Shown one piece after another: positions 7,378 to 9,649 of a stretch of DNA of 9,649 bases (positions are counted from its first letter, which is position 1; every line of letters begins with the position of its first letter). Under the pieces are notes generated by a model. It saw only the letters and a program-made list of their open reading frames with translations, was not told where the DNA came from and did not search any database. Made by a program: the position numbers and the translations under genes. The stretch spans positions 1 through 9,649 of the forward strand of contig JAFECV010000050.1 of the NCBI GenBank assembly GCA_018241985.1, written 5' to 3'. Source of the DNA: Pseudomonadota bacterium (GTDB lineage Bacteria; Pseudomonadota; Gammaproteobacteria; Burkholderiales; Burkholderiaceae_C).

Positions 7378-7404
7378 CCCCTGTCCTGTCGCGACAGGGG
7401 TTTT
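7378..7404 (+). terminator. Terminator-like hairpin with T-tract in the mfd leader
   Basis: CCCCTGTC (7378-7385) pairs perfectly with GACAGGGG (7393-7400) around a 7-base loop, followed by TTTT, CGCG and a second TTTT. A competing fold uses the perfect 14-bp palindrome CCTGTCGCGACAGG (7385-7398), because CCTGT is repeated in tandem. This looks like an intrinsic terminator. However, no plus-strand gene ends upstream (envZ stops at 6105 and ispD-ispF lie between on the other strand), and the mfd ATG is only 17 bases after the first T-tract. It could be an attenuator, a 5' stabilising stem, or a stop for stray transcription into mfd. Confidence 0.55.
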
Positions 7405-7420
7405 CGCGTTTTCATCACCG

Positions 7421-9649
7421 ATGGATCTTCCCCGCCTTACCCCCGGCAAACGGCTCGCGCTGCCGCGCCCGCCCGGCTCCGCCGACGCGCTGCTGCTCGC
7501 GACCCTTGCCGAGCGCGAGGCCGCGGCCGGCCGCGTCACCGCGATCGTGACCGCCGACGCGACCGATGCGCGCCGCCTGCAGGACGAGCTCGCGTTCTTC
7601 GCGCCCCTGCTTCGCTCCGCGCTGTTTCCCGACTGGGAGACGCTGCCGTACGACCCGTTCTCGCCGCACCACGACCTGATCAGCGAGCGGCTGGCCACGC
7701 TGTGGCGCATCGGCCGGCGCGATGCGAAAGACCGCGTCGACGTGGTACTGGTTCCCGCGACCACCGCGCTGTATCGGCTCGCGCCGCCGAGCTTCCTGGC
7801 CGGCTACACCTTCGAGTTCGCCACCGGGCAGAAGCTCGACGAGGCGCGGTTGAAGGCACAGCTCGTGCTCGCCGGCTACAACCACGTGACGCAGGTCGCC
7901 GCGCCCGGCGAGTACGCGGTGCGCGGCGGGCTGATCGACCTGTTCCCCATGGGCTCGCCGGTGCCGTACCGGGTCGACCTGTTCGACGACGAGATCGACT
8001 CGATCCGCACCTTCGACCCCGACACCCAGCGCAGCCTGTACCCGGTGACCGAGGTGCGGCTGCTGCCCGGGCGCGAGTTCCCGATGGACGAGGACGCGCG
8101 CGCCGGATTCCGCCGGCGCTGGCGCGAACTGCTCGACGGCGACCCGACGAAGAGCCGGATCTACAAGGACATCGGCAACGGCGTCGCGCCGGCCGGCGTC
8201 GAGTACTACCTGCCGCTGTTCTTCGACCAGACCGCGACGGTGTTCGACTACCTCGGCACCGATGCCGCGCTGGTGCTGCACGGCGACCTCGGCGCGGCGT
8301 TCGCCGACTTCTGGCAGGACACGCGCGAGCGCCATCGGCTCGCGCAGAGCGACCCGGACCGCCCGGCGCTTCCGCCGCAGGCGCTGTTTCTGAGCGACGA
8401 GCAGTTCTATACGCTCGCGAACGGCCATGCGCAGCTCGCGCTGCGCACGAACCCTCACCCCAACCCTCGCCCGCACGCGGGAGAGGGAGCGGGCAGCGCG
8501 CCCAAATCACCGCCCGATTCGCCCGCTCTCCCTCCGGCAGAGGGCCGGGGGGAAGACTCCGCCTACGCGGAGTTCGGCGCCCTGCCCCCGCTGGCCGCGC
8601 AGCGCGGCGCCGACGAACCGCTGGCCCGGCTCAAGTCTTACTTAAGCGCGACGGCTCAGCGCGTGCTGCTGCTGGCGGAAAGCGCCGGCCGGCGCGAGAG
8701 CCTGCTCGACTTTTTGCGCGCCAGCGCGCTGCAGCCCCCGGCGTTCGATTCGCTTGCCGAGTTTCAGGCCAGCGCCGAGCCGGTCGGCATCGCCACCGCT
8801 GCGCTCTCGACCGGATTCTCTTGGCACGAAGGCGGCATCGACTTCGTCACCGAAACCGAGCTGTTCGCCGCCGGCCCCGGCGCACGGCGCCAGCGCCGGC
8901 AGGAGCGCGAGAGCGACATCGAGTCGCTGATCGCGGACCTGAGCGAACTCAATGCCGGCGACCCTGTCGTGCACGCCGCGCACGGCATCGGCCGCTACCG
9001 CGGGCTGGTGAACCTGGCGCTCGGGCCGGCCGGCCCCGACGGCGCGCAGCAGAGCCAGGAGTTCCTGCACCTGGAATACGCGGACCACGCGGTGCTGTAC
9101 GTGCCGGTGAGCCAGCTGCACCTGATCGCCCGCTACACCGGCGTCGGCGCGGCCGAGGCGCCGCTGCACAAGCTCGGCTCGGGCCAGTGGGAGCGCGCGC
9201 GGCGCCGCGCCGCCGAACAGGTGCGCGACGCGGCGGCCGAACTGCTGAACATCTATGCGCGCCGCGCCGCGCGCGAAGGCCATGCGTTCCGCTTCCCGGC
9301 GCAGGACTACGAGGCGTTCGCGAACGACTTCGGCTTCGAGGAGACCGCGGACCAGCGCGCGGCGATCCACGCGGTGATCCAGGACATGGTCAGCCCGCGG
9401 CCGATGGACCGGCTGGTCTGCGGCGACGTCGGCTTCGGCAAGACCGAGGTCGCGCTGCGCGCCGCGTTCGTCGCGGTCAGCGGCGGCCGCCAGGTCGCGC
9501 TGCTCGCGCCGACCACGCTGCTGGCCGAGCAGCATTACCAGACGCTGGTCGACCGGTTCTCGCGCTGGCCGGTCAGGGTCGCCGAGCTGAGCCGGTTCCG
9601 GTCCGCGAAGGAGGTGAAGGCGACGCTCGCCGGCCTGGCCGACGGCAGC
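7421..9649 (+). CDS. mfd: Transcription-repair coupling factor Mfd, 3' end outside window
   Basis: Mfd is a cytoplasmic ATP-driven DNA translocase that removes RNA polymerase stalled at lesions and recruits UvrA. The window holds the first 743 codons of about 1150-1200. The UvrB-like N-terminal module is clear: DWETLPYDPFSPHHD (about residues 72-86), PGEYAVRGGLIDLFPMGSP (162-180) and VDLFDDEIDS. The D3 region (about 385-500) includes LLLAESAGRRESLL. The RNA polymerase-interacting domain begins near residue 513 (GDPVVHAAHGIGRYRGL) and includes YVPVSQLHLIARYTG. The translocase starts with the Walker A motif GDVGFGKTEVA (Lys674) and motif Ia APTTLLAEQH. The start is the first ATG after an in-frame stop at 7361-7363; there is no Shine-Dalgarno. 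Residues of about 344-380 are foreign, encoded by an in-frame palindromic repeat between the N-terminal module and D3. No frameshift or stop is seen, so the gene is probably functional. Confidence 0.97.
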   Translation, partial: MDLPRLTPGKRLALPRPPGSADALLLATLAEREAAAGRVTAIVTADATDARRLQDELAFFAPLLRSALFPDWETLPYDPFSPHHDLISERLATLWRIGRRDAKDRVDVVLVPATTALYRLAPPSFLAGYTFEFATGQKLDEARLKAQLVLAGYNHVTQVAAPGEYAVRGGLIDLFPMGSPVPYRVDLFDDEIDSIRTFDPDTQRSLYPVTEVRLLPGREFPMDEDARAGFRRRWRELLDGDPTKSRIYKDIGNGVAPAGVEYYLPLFFDQTATVFDYLGTDAALVLHGDLGAAFADFWQDTRERHRLAQSDPDRPALPPQALFLSDEQFYTLANGHAQLALRTNPHPNPRPHAGEGAGSAPKSPPDSPALPPAEGRGEDSAYAEFGALPPLAAQRGADEPLARLKSYLSATAQRVLLLAESAGRRESLLDFLRASALQPPAFDSLAEFQASAEPVGIATAALSTGFSWHEGGIDFVTETELFAAGPGARRQRRQERESDIESLIADLSELNAGDPVVHAAHGIGRYRGLVNLALGPAGPDGAQQSQEFLHLEYADHAVLYVPVSQLHLIARYTGVGAAEAPLHKLGSGQWERARRRAAEQVRDAAAELLNIYARRAAREGHAFRFPAQDYEAFANDFGFEETADQRAAIHAVIQDMVSPRPMDRLVCGDVGFGKTEVALRAAFVAVSGGRQVALLAPTTLLAEQHYQTLVDRFSRWPVRVAELSRFRSAKEVKATLAGLADGS
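8452..8555. repeat. Bipartite palindromic interspersed repeat inserted in frame in mfd
   Basis: The left half (8452-8494) begins CCCTCACCCCAACCCTCGCC. It folds as CCCTCGCCCG / CGGGAGAGGG with a 4-base loop and one mismatch. The right half (8521-8555) has CCCTC / GAGGG around a 5-base loop and ends GGCCGGGGGGAAG. The two halves are also inverted copies of each other: 8477-8494 and the complement of 8521-8538 agree at 15 of 18 positions. A spacer of 26 bases separates them. From memory, units of this form are common between genes in many proteobacteria. Their translations (PLPRAGEGWGEG on the minus strand, LTPTLARTRERE in another plus frame, NPHPNP here) are familiar artefact peptides. Here the element is read through as Mfd residues of about 344-378 without a stop. 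Exact edges are uncertain and no target duplication is visible. Confidence 0.8.
8556..8573. repeat. Perfect short hairpin abutting the mfd repeat
   Basis: ACTCCGC (8556-8562) and GCGGAGT (8567-8573) form a perfect 7-bp stem with the 4-base loop CTAC, directly after the bipartite repeat. It encodes part of DSAYAEF in Mfd. It may be the true right edge of the inserted element or native coding sequence that happens to be palindromic; the sequence alone does not decide. Confidence 0.5.

Noticed and set aside
7680..8510. Minus-strand open frame starting MIWARCPLPLPRAGEGWGEG.
   Set aside because: The start is the antisense reading of the palindromic repeat and the rest is an Arg-rich shadow of mfd. 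It is useful as a fingerprint of the repeat, not as a gene.
8448..8580. A frameshift or pseudogene lesion in mfd at the repeat.
   Set aside because: The frame is open from 7421 to 9649, and conserved Mfd motifs continue in the same frame on both sides, so the element is an in-frame insertion.

Overview
The window is GC-rich DNA (by eye close to 70%) that looks like the chromosome of a betaproteobacterium, most likely of the order Burkholderiales. The evidence is gene content and protein style. There is an OmpR/EnvZ pair of the RisA/RisS type, an ispD-ispF pair divergent from mfd, and a PMT_2-type GT39 membrane protein. The genus cannot be fixed from the sequence alone. I see no tRNA, rRNA, CRISPR array, insertion sequence, phage gene or attachment site. 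Coding density is very high and no gene-free stretch exceeds about 210 bases.

Layout, left to right. (1) 1-789, minus: an alpha/beta hydrolase whose C-terminus lies off the left edge. (2) 960-2528, plus: a polytopic GT39/ArnT-like glycosyltransferase. (3) 2535-3257 and 3318-3650, both minus: a small secreted hypothetical protein followed by a secreted SIMPL/DUF541 protein, probably one operon. (4) 3859-4593 and 4636-6105, plus: response regulator and sensor kinase (ompR-envZ / risA-risS). (5) 6567-7256 and 6097-6570, minus: ispD and ispF, joined by an ATGA overlap, encoding two steps of the MEP isoprenoid pathway. The 3' ends of ispF and envZ overlap by 9 bp. (6) 7421-9649, plus: mfd, the transcription-repair coupling factor, cut by the right edge inside its translocase module.

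The genes are mostly housekeeping and envelope functions. OmpR/EnvZ is divergent from the secreted pair, and the 208-bp region between them holds AT-rich, OmpR-box-like sequence. Autoregulation, or control of the secreted pair by OmpR, is therefore a reasonable hypothesis. IspD and IspF act in the same pathway and are translationally coupled.

The most unusual feature is inside mfd. A bipartite palindromic element of about 104 bp (8452-8555) of a type I recognise as a dispersed, normally intergenic proteobacterial repeat sits in frame in the coding sequence. It adds roughly 35-40 residues, beginning NPHPNPRPHAGEG, at a domain junction. Motif spacing supports this: the offset from E. coli Mfd numbering grows from about +3 before the element to about +40 at the Walker A lysine. 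A second unusual feature is a terminator-like hairpin with a T-tract in the mfd leader, 17 bp before its ATG. I found no convincing novel multi-gene system.
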